From NCBI RefSeq assembly GCF_004698125.1, contig NZ_ML214298.1, forward strand, positions 124,001 through 188,000: DNA of 64,000 nt, written 5' to 3'. Position numbers and translations under genes: made by a program. Below are positions 42,700 to 52,097 of the stretch, in pieces; position 1 is the first letter of the stretch; every line of letters begins with the position of its first letter. Source of the stretch: Halosimplex halophilum. GTDB lineage: Archaea > Halobacteriota > Halobacteria > Halobacteriales > Haloarculaceae. The notes under the pieces were generated by a model, which saw only the letters and a program-made list of their open reading frames with translations, made no database searches and had not been told where the DNA came from.

Positions 42700-42945
42700 C
42701 TACTCCTCGCGTTCCTCGGGTGTGTAGGTCTCGACCTCCAGGGCGTGGATGTCGGTGGTCATGCGGTCGCCGAGGGCGTCGTAGACCATCTGGTGGCGGT
42801 CGACGAGCGACTCGTCGGCGAAGGCGGGCGAGACGACGGTGGCGGCGAGGTGGTCGTCGTCGTCGGCGCCGCGGGCGCGGGTGACGGCCGCCTCGGCGTC
42901 GGGGATGGACTCCTCGATGAGCGCCTCGATGTCGGCGAGATCCAT
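42700..42945 (-). CDS. BolA-family protein
   Basis: An 81-residue protein with BolA features: IEALIEESIPDAEAAVTR, an ATVVSPAFADESLVDRHQMV strand-helix (the F.G.S.V.RHR region of BolA) and VYDALGDRM. BolA proteins partner monothiol glutaredoxins in Fe-S handling; one such glutaredoxin is encoded at 53621-53962. ATG at 42945 gives a standard-length BolA. Confidence 0.85.
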   Translation of the reverse strand: MDLADIEALIEESIPDAEAAVTRARGADDDDHLAATVVSPAFADESLVDRHQMVYDALGDRMTTDIHALEVETYTPEEREE

Positions 42946-43170
42946 GCCCGGAGCGAGGCGGGCGAGCGGAAAAACGCTTGTCACTGTCCGCGCGGGAGAC
43001 GGGAGTTTCATACGCCGGCGCCGCCTTCCTCCGCGTGGCGGCGATGACGAATGGTTACCCCTCCGAGCCCCTTGTGACGACACGGGACTCCGAGCCGCCA
43101 CGTCTCCGAACCCGGTAGCGGCGGCGCGGGCGCTATCCATCCTGCCGCGCTCGCACCAGCACTGCCGCGC

Positions 43171-44382
43171 TCAGACCAGCACGTCGACCTCGTAGCCCTC
43201 TTCGCGCAACGCTTCCAGCAGCGCGTCGGCGTGGTCCGGCCCCTTCGTCTCCAGGTCCAGCTCCACCTCGGCGGCGTTCATGGCCACGTCCTTGCCGGCG
43301 CGGTCGTGCTCGATGGCGTGGATGTTCGCGCGGGCGTCGCTGATGACCTCGACGAGCCGTTCGAGTTCGCCCGGCCGGTCCTTGAGCGTGGTCCGGATCC
43401 GGAGATAGCGGCCGGTCTCGACGAGTCCGCGCATGATGACCGTGGTGAGGACGTTCAGGTCGATGTTGCCGCCGCAGAGACAGGGGACGACCACCTCGTC
43501 GTCCTCGTAGTCGAACTTGCCCTCCAGCAGGGCCGCCAGCGGCACCGCGCCGGCGCCCTCGACGAGGGTCTTCCCTCGCTCCAGCAGCGTGGTGAGCGCG
43601 ACCGCGGTCTCGTCGTCTGTGACGGTGACGACCTCGTCGACGCGCTCGCGGATCACCTCGAAGGTCCGCGTGCCGACCTTCCGGGTGGCGATGCCGTCGG
43701 CGATGGTGTCGACGCTGTCGCGTTCGACGATCTGGCCCTTCTGCAGGGAGTCGGCGACGCTGGAGGCCCCCTCCGCCTGGACGCCGACGACCCGGGCGTC
43801 GGGGTTTTTCGCCTTGACCGCGGTGGCGATACCGGAGATGAGCCCGCCGCCGCCGATGGGGACGACGAGCGTCTCGACCTCGGGGAGGTCTTCGAGAACC
43901 TCCAGACCGATGGTGCCCTGGCCGGCCATCACCATCGGGTCGTCGAAGGCGTGGACGTAGACGCGGCCCTCCTCGCGCTCGATCTCGTGGGCCTTCTCGG
44001 CGGCCTCGTCGTAGTCGGCGCCGTGGAGGACGACCTCCGCGCCGTAGTTGCGGGTGGCCTTGACCTTCGAGACGGGGGCGTGCTCGGGCATGACGATCTT
44101 CGAGTCGACGCCGATGCGGGTGGCCGCGAGCGCGACGCCCTGGGCGTGGTTGCCGGCCGAGGCGGTGACGACGCCGGCGTCCTGCTGTTCGTCGGAGAGC
44201 GTCGCGATCTTGTTGGTCGCGCCGCGGATCTTGAACGAGCCGGTCCGCTGGAACGTCTCCAGTTTCAGGTGCACGTCGGCGCCGGTCATCGCCGAGAACG
44301 TGTGGGAGTAGTCCAGCGGCGTGTGCCGGGCGGTCGCCGCGACCCGCTCGCGCGCGTCGAGCACGTCCGCGAGTTCGATCAT
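43171..44382 (-). CDS. ilvA: threonine ammonia-lyase (dehydratase) with ACT domain
   Basis: A 403-residue PLP enzyme converting threonine to 2-oxobutanoate and ammonia. The PLP lysine is in GSFKIRGATNK, followed by ASAGNHAQGVALAA and the phosphate loop PIGGGGLISGIATAVK. A single C-terminal ACT domain (about 325-403: YLRIRTTLKDRPGELERLVE) indicates amino-acid control. The size is that of the one-ACT form. RidA at 54675 could dispose of the imine product. Confidence 0.92.
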   Translation of the reverse strand: MIELADVLDARERVAATARHTPLDYSHTFSAMTGADVHLKLETFQRTGSFKIRGATNKIATLSDEQQDAGVVTASAGNHAQGVALAATRIGVDSKIVMPEHAPVSKVKATRNYGAEVVLHGADYDEAAEKAHEIEREEGRVYVHAFDDPMVMAGQGTIGLEVLEDLPEVETLVVPIGGGGLISGIATAVKAKNPDARVVGVQAEGASSVADSLQKGQIVERDSVDTIADGIATRKVGTRTFEVIRERVDEVVTVTDDETAVALTTLLERGKTLVEGAGAVPLAALLEGKFDYEDDEVVVPCLCGGNIDLNVLTTVIMRGLVETGRYLRIRTTLKDRPGELERLVEVISDARANIHAIEHDRAGKDVAMNAAEVELDLETKGPDHADALLEALREEGYEVDVLV

Positions 44383-44540
44383 ACCACAGCTACCGCTCGA
44401 CGGGAGTTAGATGTGGGGGAAAGAGCGTGTGACACCACCGACTACCGCGCGATAGTACTTGAAGGCGAGCCACCCGGAGTGAAAGTGAAACCGCGGGACT
44501 GCGGAGGGAACCGCCGTCGTCCCGGGGGCGCTCCCAGCGT

Positions 44541-45035
44541 CTACTCGATCCCCCACTTGTCGTGGTTCGCGGTCGCGTCGGTCGACTCGTTCCCCTCGTA
44601 CCCGTCGAAATCGGTGAACGTACCGTCTCGCTGTCGGATGGTCACATCGTTCCTCCGGACGTACCGCCGAACCCGCTCGGCGAACCCGTCTTCGCCGGGC
44701 CACTCCGCGGGCGCGTCCAGCCGCTCGGGGTCGCCGACGTAGGTCTCGACGGTCGCGTCCTCGCCGCTCCCGTCGCTGTCCGCTCCGTCGTCCGCCAGCG
44801 GCACCGACACGCGGACGTACAGCCCGCTGTCGACGCCCTCGTAGCGGTCGAGCGCAGCGATGTCGTCGGTCCGGAGGATCCGGCCCTCGACGGACCCGCC
44901 GGGGGCGAGCGTCGGGTACTCCCCCTCGACGCGGCGGAGCCCGTCCAGCACGGCCGACTCGCGGAACTCGAAGTCGTCCAAGACCGTCCGGGCGCGCTCG
45001 GGGTCGGTGAGCGTCCCGTAGACGAACACGTCCAT
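44541..45035 (-). CDS. gamma-glutamylcyclotransferase-like protein
   Basis: A 164-residue protein of the GGCT/AIG2 fold: MDVFVYGTLTDPERARTVLD holds the YGTL substrate loop, VEGRILRTDDIAALDRYEGV has the catalytic-type Glu, and YVRVSVPL follows. Families with this fold act on gamma-glutamyl or gamma-glutamylamine substrates, so the exact reaction is open. ATG at 45035 starts at the first strand. The 158 bp before ilvA on this side contain no gene. Confidence 0.85.
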   Translation of the reverse strand: MDVFVYGTLTDPERARTVLDDFEFRESAVLDGLRRVEGEYPTLAPGGSVEGRILRTDDIAALDRYEGVDSGLYVRVSVPLADDGADSDGSGEDATVETYVGDPERLDAPAEWPGEDGFAERVRRYVRRNDVTIRQRDGTFTDFDGYEGNESTDATANHDKWGIE

Positions 45036-45163
45036 TGGCGGGTGGATAGCCGGCGAGCCGTATCGGCGTTGCGGTGGTCTGGGCCCCGGCGGTCGCGGGA
45101 CAGGACCGCGACGACCTATCGGCCATCGATAGCTTGAATCGGGCCGAGTCCGGAGCACGGGCA

Positions 45164-46585
45164 ATGTCGGCGGCGAGCGCCCGCGAGCGCGTGCTGGCGG
45201 TCTGGCGGCGAGTCCTCTCGCTGTCGTGGCCGATGATGGTCCAGCACGTCTTCCGCACGCTCATGCGGACGACCGACGTGGTCGTCACCGGCCTGTTCTC
45301 GCCGGCGGCGGTCGCGGCGGTCGGCCTCGCGGACCTGTACGCCCGCTTCCCGCTGCGGATCGGCCTCGGGCTCGGCAGCGGCGCCATCGCGCTGTCCAGC
45401 CAGGACACGGGGAGCGCGGCCGTCGAGAACCGCGACCAGGCGGTCACCCAGGCCGTCCTGCTGGGGCTGCTCTCGGGGGTCCCGTTCGTCGCCTTCGGCT
45501 TCCTGTTCGGCGAGCAGGCCATCGCGCTGCTCGGCGCGCCCGCCGACGTAGCGTCGATGGGCGGCACCTACCTCGCCGTCGTCTTCGCGAGCGCGCCGGC
45601 GCGACACGTCGCGCTGGTCGCCGCGCGTGCGCTCCAGGGCACCGGCGACACCCGGACGCCGATGTACGTCGACGTGACCTCCTCGATGCTCAACATCGTC
45701 GGCTCGCTCGTGCTGGGGCTGGGCCTGTTCGGCGCGCCCAGGCTCGCCATCGTCGGCGTCGGGATCGCGACCGCGGTCGGCAACGCGTTCACCGCGGGCG
45801 TCCTCTCCGTCGCCATCTGGAGCGACCGGACCGAGGCGTCGTTCGCCCGGCCGCGGGACCTCGTGATCGCCAAGCAGCTGCTGGCCGTCAGCGCCCCCCG
45901 GATCGGCGAGGGACTGGCGACGACGCTGGCCGAGTTCCCGTTCAACGCGCTGCTGCTGACGTTCGGGACGGACGTGAACGCCGCCTACCAGATCGGTCGG
46001 CGGATGTACCAGCAGGTCACCTCGCCGCTGGGGCGGGCCTACCACACCGCCGCCAGCGTCGTCGTCGGGCAGTCGCTGGGCGAGGGCGACGTGGCCGCCG
46101 CGCGCTTCCAGGGGTGGGCGACGACCGCCCTCGCGGTCCTGACGATGGGCGCCATCGCCGTCGCGCTCTTTCTCGGCGCCGACTGGTTCGTCTCGCTGTT
46201 CACGAGCGACCCGCCGACCGCGGGGTACGCGGTCGGGTTCGCCCGCGCCTACGCGGTGGCGGCGCCGGCCATCGGCGCCTACCTCGCTATCTCGGGGTCG
46301 CTCCAGGGCGGCAGCGACACCCGGACCCCCTTCGTCGCGCGGACGACCGGGATGTTCGGCTTCCTGCTCGGGTTCGGCTACCTCTCCAGCGTCGTCCTCG
46401 GGTGGGGCGTCCCCGGCATCTACGCCGCGGTCGCGCTCCAGCAGTTCTGGGCGCTGGCGGTCGTCACCTGGGGGTTCGCCCGCGGCGACTGGGCCGAGAA
46501 GGCCGCCGCGATGATGGACGAGCGCGGGAGCGCGAGCGGCGGCGACGGCGACACCGAGCCGCCGGACCCTGATCCGACCGACTGA
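45164..46585 (+). CDS. MATE-family efflux transporter
   Basis: A 473-residue permease with 12 hydrophobic segments in two halves: [20 protein letters not shown] and [20 protein letters not shown] begin the two lobes, each typical of [22 protein letters not shown] and [18 protein letters not shown] are the duplicated family motif. It would export organic cations or drugs with Na+ or H+. ATG at 45164 is preferred, since the in-frame upstream residues overlap the divergent cyclotransferase promoter. Confidence 0.9.
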   Translation: MSAASARERVLAVWRRVLSLSWPMMVQHVFRTLMRTTDVVVTGLFSPAAVAAVGLADLYARFPLRIGLGLGSGAIALSSQDTGSAAVENRDQAVTQAVLLGLLSGVPFVAFGFLFGEQAIALLGAPADVASMGGTYLAVVFASAPARHVALVAARALQGTGDTRTPMYVDVTSSMLNIVGSLVLGLGLFGAPRLAIVGVGIATAVGNAFTAGVLSVAIWSDRTEASFARPRDLVIAKQLLAVSAPRIGEGLATTLAEFPFNALLLTFGTDVNAAYQIGRRMYQQVTSPLGRAYHTAASVVVGQSLGEGDVAAARFQGWATTALAVLTMGAIAVALFLGADWFVSLFTSDPPTAGYAVGFARAYAVAAPAIGAYLAISGSLQGGSDTRTPFVARTTGMFGFLLGFGYLSSVVLGWGVPGIYAAVALQQFWALAVVTWGFARGDWAEKAAAMMDERGSASGGDGDTEPPDPDPTD

Positions 46586-46638
46586 GCGGCCGCGGGGGAG
46601 ACGGGGGCCGTTATGACCGTCGCACCCGAACGACCGGT

Positions 46639-47124
46639 ATGGAGCTGATATCGGTCGCCGCGGTCGCCGAGAACGGCGTCATCGGGCGCGACGACGAGGT
46701 GCCCTGGGACCTCCCCGCGGACAAGGAGCAGTACCGCGCGCGCGTCGCCGGCCACCCGACCGTCTACGGGCGACGCACCTACGAGATGTTCTCGGACCCG
46801 CCGGGGTCGGCGCACGTCGTCCTCAGCCGGACGGAGCGGAGATACGACCGCGAGAACGCGCATCACGCCGCCTCCGTCGCGGAGGCCGTCGAAATCCTCG
46901 AATCGCTGGGGGCCGACCGCGCCTACGTCCTCGGCGGCGCCGGCATCTACGCCCTGTTCCAGCCCCACCTCGACCGGATGGTCCTGACGCGGGTCCCCGG
47001 CGAGTACGAGGGCGACACCTACTACCCCGAGTGGGACGAGGCCGACTGGCGGCTGGTCGAGACCGACGAGTACGAGAACTTCACCGTCGAGACGTGGGAG
47101 CGACGAGGGGAAGACGAGGAGTAG
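46639..47124 (+). CDS. folA: dihydrofolate reductase
   Basis: A 161-residue NADPH-dependent reductase. It has the N-terminal strand [20 protein letters not shown] with the [12 protein letters not shown] substrate helix (acidic residue for the pteridine), [10 protein letters not shown] and [20 protein letters not shown]. It is 54 bp after the MATE gene. It ends just before repeat E3. Confidence 0.92.
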   Translation: MELISVAAVAENGVIGRDDEVPWDLPADKEQYRARVAGHPTVYGRRTYEMFSDPPGSAHVVLSRTERRYDRENAHHAASVAEAVEILESLGADRAYVLGGAGIYALFQPHLDRMVLTRVPGEYEGDTYYPEWDEADWRLVETDEYENFTVETWERRGEDEE

Positions 47125-47161
47125 CGGAGGCGGTGCGGGCAAGCATTCGGCGCGGAGCGCC

Positions 47162-47274
47162 GGTTCACCGGAATCGAGCGAAGCGAGATTCCGGCTTTTT
47201 CACCCATGTTTTTGCCGCCGGGGTTCCCGCAGGCGCGCTCCGCGCGCCGAGGAGACCCCGGTGGAAAAAGATGG
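47162..47274 (+). repeat. two-hairpin dispersed repeat, copy E3
   Basis: GGTTCACCG leads to hairpin 1 (CCGGAATC ... GATTCCGG, about 47168-47194), CTTTTTCACCCATGTTTTTGC, and a stem whose right arm ends GGTGGAAAAAGATGG. It sits between convergent folA and the aspartoacylase-like gene, and the stop codon of the latter starts 2 bp beyond the edge. The orientation is that of folA. Confidence 0.75.
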
Positions 47275-47275
47275 T

Positions 47276-48232
47276 CTAGTAGCTGTCCACGTCGGTCCCG
47301 ACCGAACAGACGTACTCGCCGGTGGCGACCTGGGGGAGCCGGCGGGCGCGCCAGAAGACGCCCGAGGAGTCGGCGGTGACGGTCTCCTTGACGCCGCCGA
47401 AGGTGTCGGTGACCTCGAAGAGGGTGTCGCCGCGGGAGACGCGCTGGCCGAGTTCGGCCTGCATGGAGACGAGGCCGCCGGCGGGGGCGCCGTACTGCTC
47501 GAAGCCGCTGGCGCGGGTCTGCGGGGACAGGTCGACCGAGCCGTCGGCGAACCCGTAGTAGGAAAGGACGTTGAACACGCCCTCGACGCCGGCCTGGATG
47601 GACTCCTCGTCCCAGCCGACACACCCCCCCAATTCGGGGTCGATAGTGGGGATGCCCTCGTCGGGGGCCGCCCGGGCCAGCTGGCCGTCGGGGCCCTTCT
47701 GGTCGAGGACGTAGCCGCAGTCGAAGACCTTCGCGAGTTCGAGGCAGGCGTCGTGGAGGCGGTGCCGTTTCCCGCAGCGGACGCGACACTCGTCGATCAT
47801 CCGGGAGGTCGACCCCTGGTGGAGGTCGAGGATCAGGTCGGCGCGGCGGGCGGCCTCGAAGGTGGCGGCGGCGATGCGTTCGGTGGAGGTGCCCGTCTCG
47901 TCGCCGGGGTAGGCGCGGTTGGTCTTGGTGTCGTCGATGGGGTTGCGGTGTTCGGCCACCTGGAAGGCGTGGTAGTTGACGACCCCGACGACGAGGATCG
48001 TCCCCGACAGCTCGGCGGGGTCGAGCTGGGGGACGACCCGCTGTACGACGCCGACGCCGTTGAGCTCGTCGCCGTCGCTGGCCGCCTGCATGTAGAGCGT
48101 GTCACCGTCGCCCGCGCCGTTGATGACCGCGACCGGGAGCCCCACCTCCGTCCCGTCGCGCGTCTCGCCGACCGACAGGCGCCCCGTGTCCATCTCGCCG
48201 GGGGCCGCCTGGGCCGTACCGAGCGTCGTCAT
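47276..48232 (-). CDS. succinylglutamate desuccinylase/aspartoacylase-family protein
   Basis: A 318-residue M14-like zinc hydrolase. The usual GxHGxE zinc motif appears as QAASDGDELNGVGVV, so the first ligand position is Asp rather than His. NYHAFQVAEHRNPIDD, NRAYPGDETGT and LDLHQGSTSRM (third zinc ligand His) follow. The C-terminal 100 residues form a beta domain (YGAPAGGLVSMQAELGQRVS) like a biotinyl/lipoyl-type barrel. It is a deacylase by family, with an unassigned substrate. Confidence 0.85.
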   Translation of the reverse strand: MTTLGTAQAAPGEMDTGRLSVGETRDGTEVGLPVAVINGAGDGDTLYMQAASDGDELNGVGVVQRVVPQLDPAELSGTILVVGVVNYHAFQVAEHRNPIDDTKTNRAYPGDETGTSTERIAAATFEAARRADLILDLHQGSTSRMIDECRVRCGKRHRLHDACLELAKVFDCGYVLDQKGPDGQLARAAPDEGIPTIDPELGGCVGWDEESIQAGVEGVFNVLSYYGFADGSVDLSPQTRASGFEQYGAPAGGLVSMQAELGQRVSRGDTLFEVTDTFGGVKETVTADSSGVFWRARRLPQVATGEYVCSVGTDVDSY

Positions 48233-48379
48233 TACCAACACTGCGGGACCGCCCGTTCTTTAGCGGTTCGGTGTCTCCCGGCCGCCGGGACCGGCGCCGC
48301 CGCGGCGCTCCGCCTCGCCCGGGCGTCGCGGCGGCCGTCGATCGACGCGACTTTGCCGGTCGTGGCCCAACGGACGGAC

Positions 48380-48697
48380 ATGGCCGGCGACCGACCGGAC
48401 CGCGACGCCGCTCCGCCCGGGGCAGCCGACGCAGTCCCGGCAGAAGCCGCCGACGCGGACAGCGGCAAGGCCGCCTTCGTCGCCGCGCTCCGGGTCCGCC
48501 GCAACGCCAAGTGGGGCCTGGCTGCCGGCCTCGCGCTCGCGCTCGCGGCGTTCGTCCTGTTCGTCGCCCTCCCCGGGTCGCGGCGCTCGCCCGCGCTGTA
48601 CGTCGGTCTCGGGTTCGTCCTCGCGATGTCGACGGCCGGCCTCGTCGCCTTCCTCCTGACGCTGGGCCGGGCCGTCCGCCTCTCGCGGCGGCTGTGA
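48380..48697 (+). CDS. small two-helix membrane protein
   Basis: A 105-residue product. A 35-residue acidic, Ala-rich tail is followed by VRRNAKWGLAAGLALALAAF and YVGLGFVLAMSTAGLVAFLL, two membrane helices, ending RLSRRL. A haloarchaeal-type hypothetical. It is divergent from the aspartoacylase-like gene with 147 bp between. Confidence 0.7.
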   Translation: MAGDRPDRDAAPPGAADAVPAEAADADSGKAAFVAALRVRRNAKWGLAAGLALALAAFVLFVALPGSRRSPALYVGLGFVLAMSTAGLVAFLLTLGRAVRLSRRL

Positions 48698-49059
48698 CCG
48701 CTCTCCCCGACGCGACCGTCTCACTGCGCCAGACCGCCCCGACGACCCGCCAGATGCCCGTAAATCGACCCCGAACCGCCGCGAAACCGGTCCGTGCGAC
48801 CGGTCCGGCCCGCCGCAACACGGGCGTTCGCGAGAATCGAACATCTCCGGCTCTCGTCGCCGCGATAACGACGATCGACGAAACATATATCGACGACTGG
48901 ATCGCTGGTTCGTCGGGGGCTGCGGTTCGGAGGGCGGCGATCCGTGTGCGGTGTCGCGATCGCGGCGGTGTACGTTCGTCCAGTGAACGTTCGGTGATTC
49001 CGTACGCGTCCACCGGAGAACGGTAACCCTTTTGGCCGGTCCAGGCGAACGAGTGGGGT
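48698..49059. other. 362-bp intergenic region upstream of citrate synthase, no gene seen
   Basis: No credible frame is visible. One AT-rich block, AAACATATATCG (48881-48892), looks like a promoter and could give a 150-nt citrate synthase leader or an RNA. GTAACCCTTTT (49022-49032) is the nearer candidate box, about 28 bp before the citrate synthase ATG. Confidence 0.5.
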
Positions 49060-50196
49060 ATGACCGACGAGCTACGGAAGGGCCTCGAGGGCGTGCTCGT
49101 CGCCGAGTCCGATCTCAGCCAGATCGACGGCGACGAGGGGCGACTCATCTACCGCGGCTACGCGATCGAGGACCTCGCAAGACACGCGAGTTACGAGGAG
49201 GTCATCCACCTGCTGTGGCACGGCGAGCTGCCCGACGCCGACCGCCTCGACGCCTTCACCGACTCGATGGTCGCCGAGCGGTCGGTCGACGAGGACGTGC
49301 TCGAGACGGTGGGCCAGCTGGCCGCCGCCGACGAGAACCCCATGGCCGCGCTCCGCACGGCCGTCTCGATGCTCTCGGCGTACGACCCCGACGCCGGCGA
49401 GCCCGCCACCGACCGCGAGGCGACGCTCCGCAAGGGCCGGCGCATCACCGCCAAGATCCCCACGATCCTCGCCGCGTTCACCCGGATGCGCGACGGCGAC
49501 GACCCCGTCGAGCCCCGCGAGGACCTGAGCCACGCCGCCAACTTCCTCTACATGCTCAACGGCGAGGAGCCCGACGACGTGCTCGCGGAGACGTTCGACA
49601 TGGCGCTGGTCCTCCACGCCGACCACGGGTTCAACGCCTCGACGTTCTCCGCCATCACCACCGCCTCGACGCTCTCGGACCTGCACAGCTCCGTCACCTC
49701 GGCCATCGGGACGCTGAAGGGCCCGCTGCACGGCGGCGCCAACCAGGACGTGATGGAGATGCTCAAGGAGGTCGACGAGAGCGACCGCGACCCCGTCGGC
49801 TGGGTCGAGAAGGCCCTGGACGAGGGGCGGCGCATCTCCGGGTTCGGCCACCGCGTCTACAACGTCAAGGACCCCCGCGCGAAGATCCTCGGCGAGCGCT
49901 CCCAGGAACTCGGCGAGGCCGCGGGCACCCCCAAGTGGTACGAGTACTCCACCAAGATCGAACAGTTCATGGCCGAGGAGAAGGGCCTGGCGCCCAACGT
50001 CGACTTCTACTCGGCGTCGACGTACTACCAGATGGGCATCCCCGTCGACATCTACACCCCCATCTTCGCGATGAGCCGCGCCGCCGGCTGGATCGCCCAC
50101 GCCGCCGAGTACGTCGAGGACAACCGCCTGATCCGCCCGCGCGCCCGCTACACCGGCCCCGAGGACCTCGAGTTCCCCGATCTCGACGAGCGGTAG
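49060..50196 (+). CDS. citZ: citrate synthase
   Basis: A 378-residue type II-like archaeal citrate synthase, making citrate from oxaloacetate and acetyl-CoA. Catalytic residues appear in GPLHGGANQDVMEM (His), SGFGHRVYNVKDPRA (His) and NVDFYSASTYYQMG (Asp). The length equals other haloarchaeal enzymes. The start gives MTDELRKGLEGVLVAES. Confidence 0.96.
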   Translation: MTDELRKGLEGVLVAESDLSQIDGDEGRLIYRGYAIEDLARHASYEEVIHLLWHGELPDADRLDAFTDSMVAERSVDEDVLETVGQLAAADENPMAALRTAVSMLSAYDPDAGEPATDREATLRKGRRITAKIPTILAAFTRMRDGDDPVEPREDLSHAANFLYMLNGEEPDDVLAETFDMALVLHADHGFNASTFSAITTASTLSDLHSSVTSAIGTLKGPLHGGANQDVMEMLKEVDESDRDPVGWVEKALDEGRRISGFGHRVYNVKDPRAKILGERSQELGEAAGTPKWYEYSTKIEQFMAEEKGLAPNVDFYSASTYYQMGIPVDIYTPIFAMSRAAGWIAHAAEYVEDNRLIRPRARYTGPEDLEFPDLDER

Positions 50197-50268
50197 CGCG
50201 GCCCCGACCGGAGTGAACGAGCCGCCGCGACCGACACCTTCTGGACCGCCCGCGTCGATAGTTCCCCC

Positions 50269-51354
50269 ATGCTCACCTGCGGCGACTGCGGCCGCGAGTA
50301 CGCCGACGGCGCCGACGCCCCCTGGCGCTGCGAGTGCGGGGGCCCACTGGACTACGCCGACCGGCCCCTGCCCGACGCCGATACCCCACCCGACCACCTC
50401 GACCGCGACCGCGGCCTCTGGGCGTTCGAACCGTTCCTCGATACCGAACGCGCGGTCACGCTGGGCGAAGGGTGGACGCCGGTCGTCGACGCGCCCGCGT
50501 GGGACGCCGCCTTCAAACTCGAATCGGTGTTCCCGACCGGGAGTTTCAAGGACCGCGGTGCGGCGCTGACGATATCGCGAGCGGCCGGGCTCGGCGTCGA
50601 CCGGGTCCTCGAAGACTCCTCGGGCAACGCCGGCCTCGCCATCGCGACCTACGCCGCCCGCGCGGGCGTCGACGCCGAGATCTACGTCCCGGCCGAGGCC
50701 AAACCCGGCAAGCTCCGGGCCATCGAGCGGACCGGCGCCGACGTGGTCCGCGTCGAGGGTACCCGGGGCGACGTGACCGACGCCTGCGTCGAGGCGGTCG
50801 AACGCGGCGAGGGCTGGTACGCCAGCCACGCCTGGAACCCCGCGTTCTTCCGCGGGACGGCGACGTTCGCGCTCGAACTCGCCGCCCAGCGGGGCTGGGA
50901 AGTCCCGGACGCCGTCGTCACGCCGCTGGGCCACGGGACCCTCTTTCTCGGCGCCTACCGCGGCTTCCGGGCGCTCCGCGAGGCCGGCTGGACCGACGGG
51001 ATGCCGCGGCTGCTCGGCGCGCAGGCGACCGGGGCCGCGCCGGTCGCCGACGCGCTCGGCCGGGATGCACCCGACAACGCGCCCTCGAACACCGCCGCCG
51101 ACGGCATCCAGATCCGCGAGCCCGCCCGGCTGGACAGGATCCTGGCGGCCGTCGAGGAGACGGACGGCGACGCGGTCGCGGTCGGTCCGGAGGCCACCGA
51201 GCGCGAACACGACCGCCTCGCCCGGGCAGGCTTCCACGTGGAGCCGACTTGCGCGACAGCCACGGCGGCCCTGGCCGACTACCGCGAGCGTGGCGTCCTT
51301 GCGCCGGACGACGACGTGGTCGTCGCGCTCACCGGGACGGGACTGAAGGGATGA
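50269..51354 (+). CDS. threonine-synthase-like PLP enzyme (second paralogue)
   Basis: A 361-residue fold-type II PLP protein. An N-terminal zinc ribbon (MLTCGDCGREY ... WRCECGG) precedes LGEGWTPVVDAP, the PLP lysine motif PTGSFKDRGAAL, SSGNAGLAIATYAARAG and TPLGHGTLFLGAYRGF. It is 65 residues shorter than the thrC product at 2444 and lacks parts of its C-terminus. It may be a second threonine synthase, a diaminopropionate- or cysteate-type lyase, or another beta-replacement enzyme. I leave the symbol blank. Confidence 0.82.
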   Translation: MLTCGDCGREYADGADAPWRCECGGPLDYADRPLPDADTPPDHLDRDRGLWAFEPFLDTERAVTLGEGWTPVVDAPAWDAAFKLESVFPTGSFKDRGAALTISRAAGLGVDRVLEDSSGNAGLAIATYAARAGVDAEIYVPAEAKPGKLRAIERTGADVVRVEGTRGDVTDACVEAVERGEGWYASHAWNPAFFRGTATFALELAAQRGWEVPDAVVTPLGHGTLFLGAYRGFRALREAGWTDGMPRLLGAQATGAAPVADALGRDAPDNAPSNTAADGIQIREPARLDRILAAVEETDGDAVAVGPEATEREHDRLARAGFHVEPTCATATAALADYRERGVLAPDDDVVVALTGTGLKG

Positions 51355-51369
51355 ACCGACCGAACGATT

Positions 51370-51393
51370 TTGTGTCTGTGTGCACAAACACAA
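51370..51393. promoter_or_regulatory. palindromic operator at the VapBC promoter
   Basis: TTGTGTCTGTG-TG-CACAAACACAA is a near-perfect inverted repeat (20 of 24 positions symmetric) ending 3 bp before the antitoxin ATG at 51397. It covers the expected TATA and start site. Autorepression by the antitoxin-toxin complex through such a site is known for the family; here it is inferred. Confidence 0.6.
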
Positions 51394-51396
51394 TAC

Positions 51397-51696
51397 ATGG
51401 GAACGAAGACGATCGGGCTCGACGACGAGGCCTACGAGCGACTCAGCGCCGAAAAGCGCGAGGGTGAGAGCTTCAGCGACGTGGTCAAGCGAGTGACCGA
51501 AGCGGTTCGGACCGACTGGCGACGGGGCTTCGGGAAGTACGAGGACGCGGACGGCGAACGACTGGAGCGGGCGGCCCGGGAGAGTCGGGAACGCCGCGGG
51601 GCAGGACTCGCGGCCAGGCAGTCCGACGTGTTCGACGCGCTGGCCGGTGAGGGCGACGAGAGTCCGCGACGGGACGACGACGAGGGCGACGCGTGA
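51397..51696 (+). CDS. VapB-type antitoxin
   Basis: A 99-residue protein. MGTKTIGLDDEAYERLSAEK and GESFSDVVKRVTEAV form a ribbon-helix-helix-like DNA-binding N-terminus common in archaeal VapB. The rest is a charged, disordered tail (toxin-binding region) rich in Arg and Asp. The stop overlaps the VapC start by 4 bp, a usual toxin-antitoxin arrangement. Confidence 0.85.
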   Translation: MGTKTIGLDDEAYERLSAEKREGESFSDVVKRVTEAVRTDWRRGFGKYEDADGERLERAARESRERRGAGLAARQSDVFDALAGEGDESPRRDDDEGDA

Positions 51697-52097
51697 AGCT
51701 GCTCGACACGACGTTTCTGGCCCACTACTACCGCGGCGACGCCCGCATCGAGTCGTTCCTCGAAGCCCACGAGGACGAGGAGGATCTGGTCACCTCGACG
51801 GTCAACGTCGAGGAGATCGCCGTCGGTGTTCACGCCGTCGAAAACGATCCGTCGCTTGAGTCGATCCTCGCGGAGCTGGGCTGGCTCACCGTCTTCCCGT
51901 TCAGTCCGGACGACGCGTTCGCCGCCGCCGGGATCGAGGCGGACCTCCACGCGGACGATACCGTCGCGCAGGACCGGATCAACGCGCTGGCTGGCGACGT
52001 GTTGATCGCGGGCGTCGCCGAGAACCGCGGTGCGACGGTCGTCACCGAGAACGTCGACGACTTCGAGGCGCTCGGCGTCCCGGTCGAATCCTACTGA
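51693..52097 (+). CDS. VapC-type PIN-domain toxin
   Basis: A 134-residue PIN ribonuclease. Acidic catalytic residues are visible at Asp5 (MKLLDTTFLA), Glu40/41 (VNVEEIAVG), Asp102 (GDVLIAG) and the C-terminal TENVDDF motif (Asp122/123), so it looks active. It would cleave RNA, typically tRNA or rRNA, when the antitoxin is lost. GTG start overlaps vapB; the stop overlaps the Nudix start by 1 bp. Confidence 0.88.
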   Translation: MKLLDTTFLAHYYRGDARIESFLEAHEDEEDLVTSTVNVEEIAVGVHAVENDPSLESILAELGWLTVFPFSPDDAFAAAGIEADLHADDTVAQDRINALAGDVLIAGVAENRGATVVTENVDDFEALGVPVESY

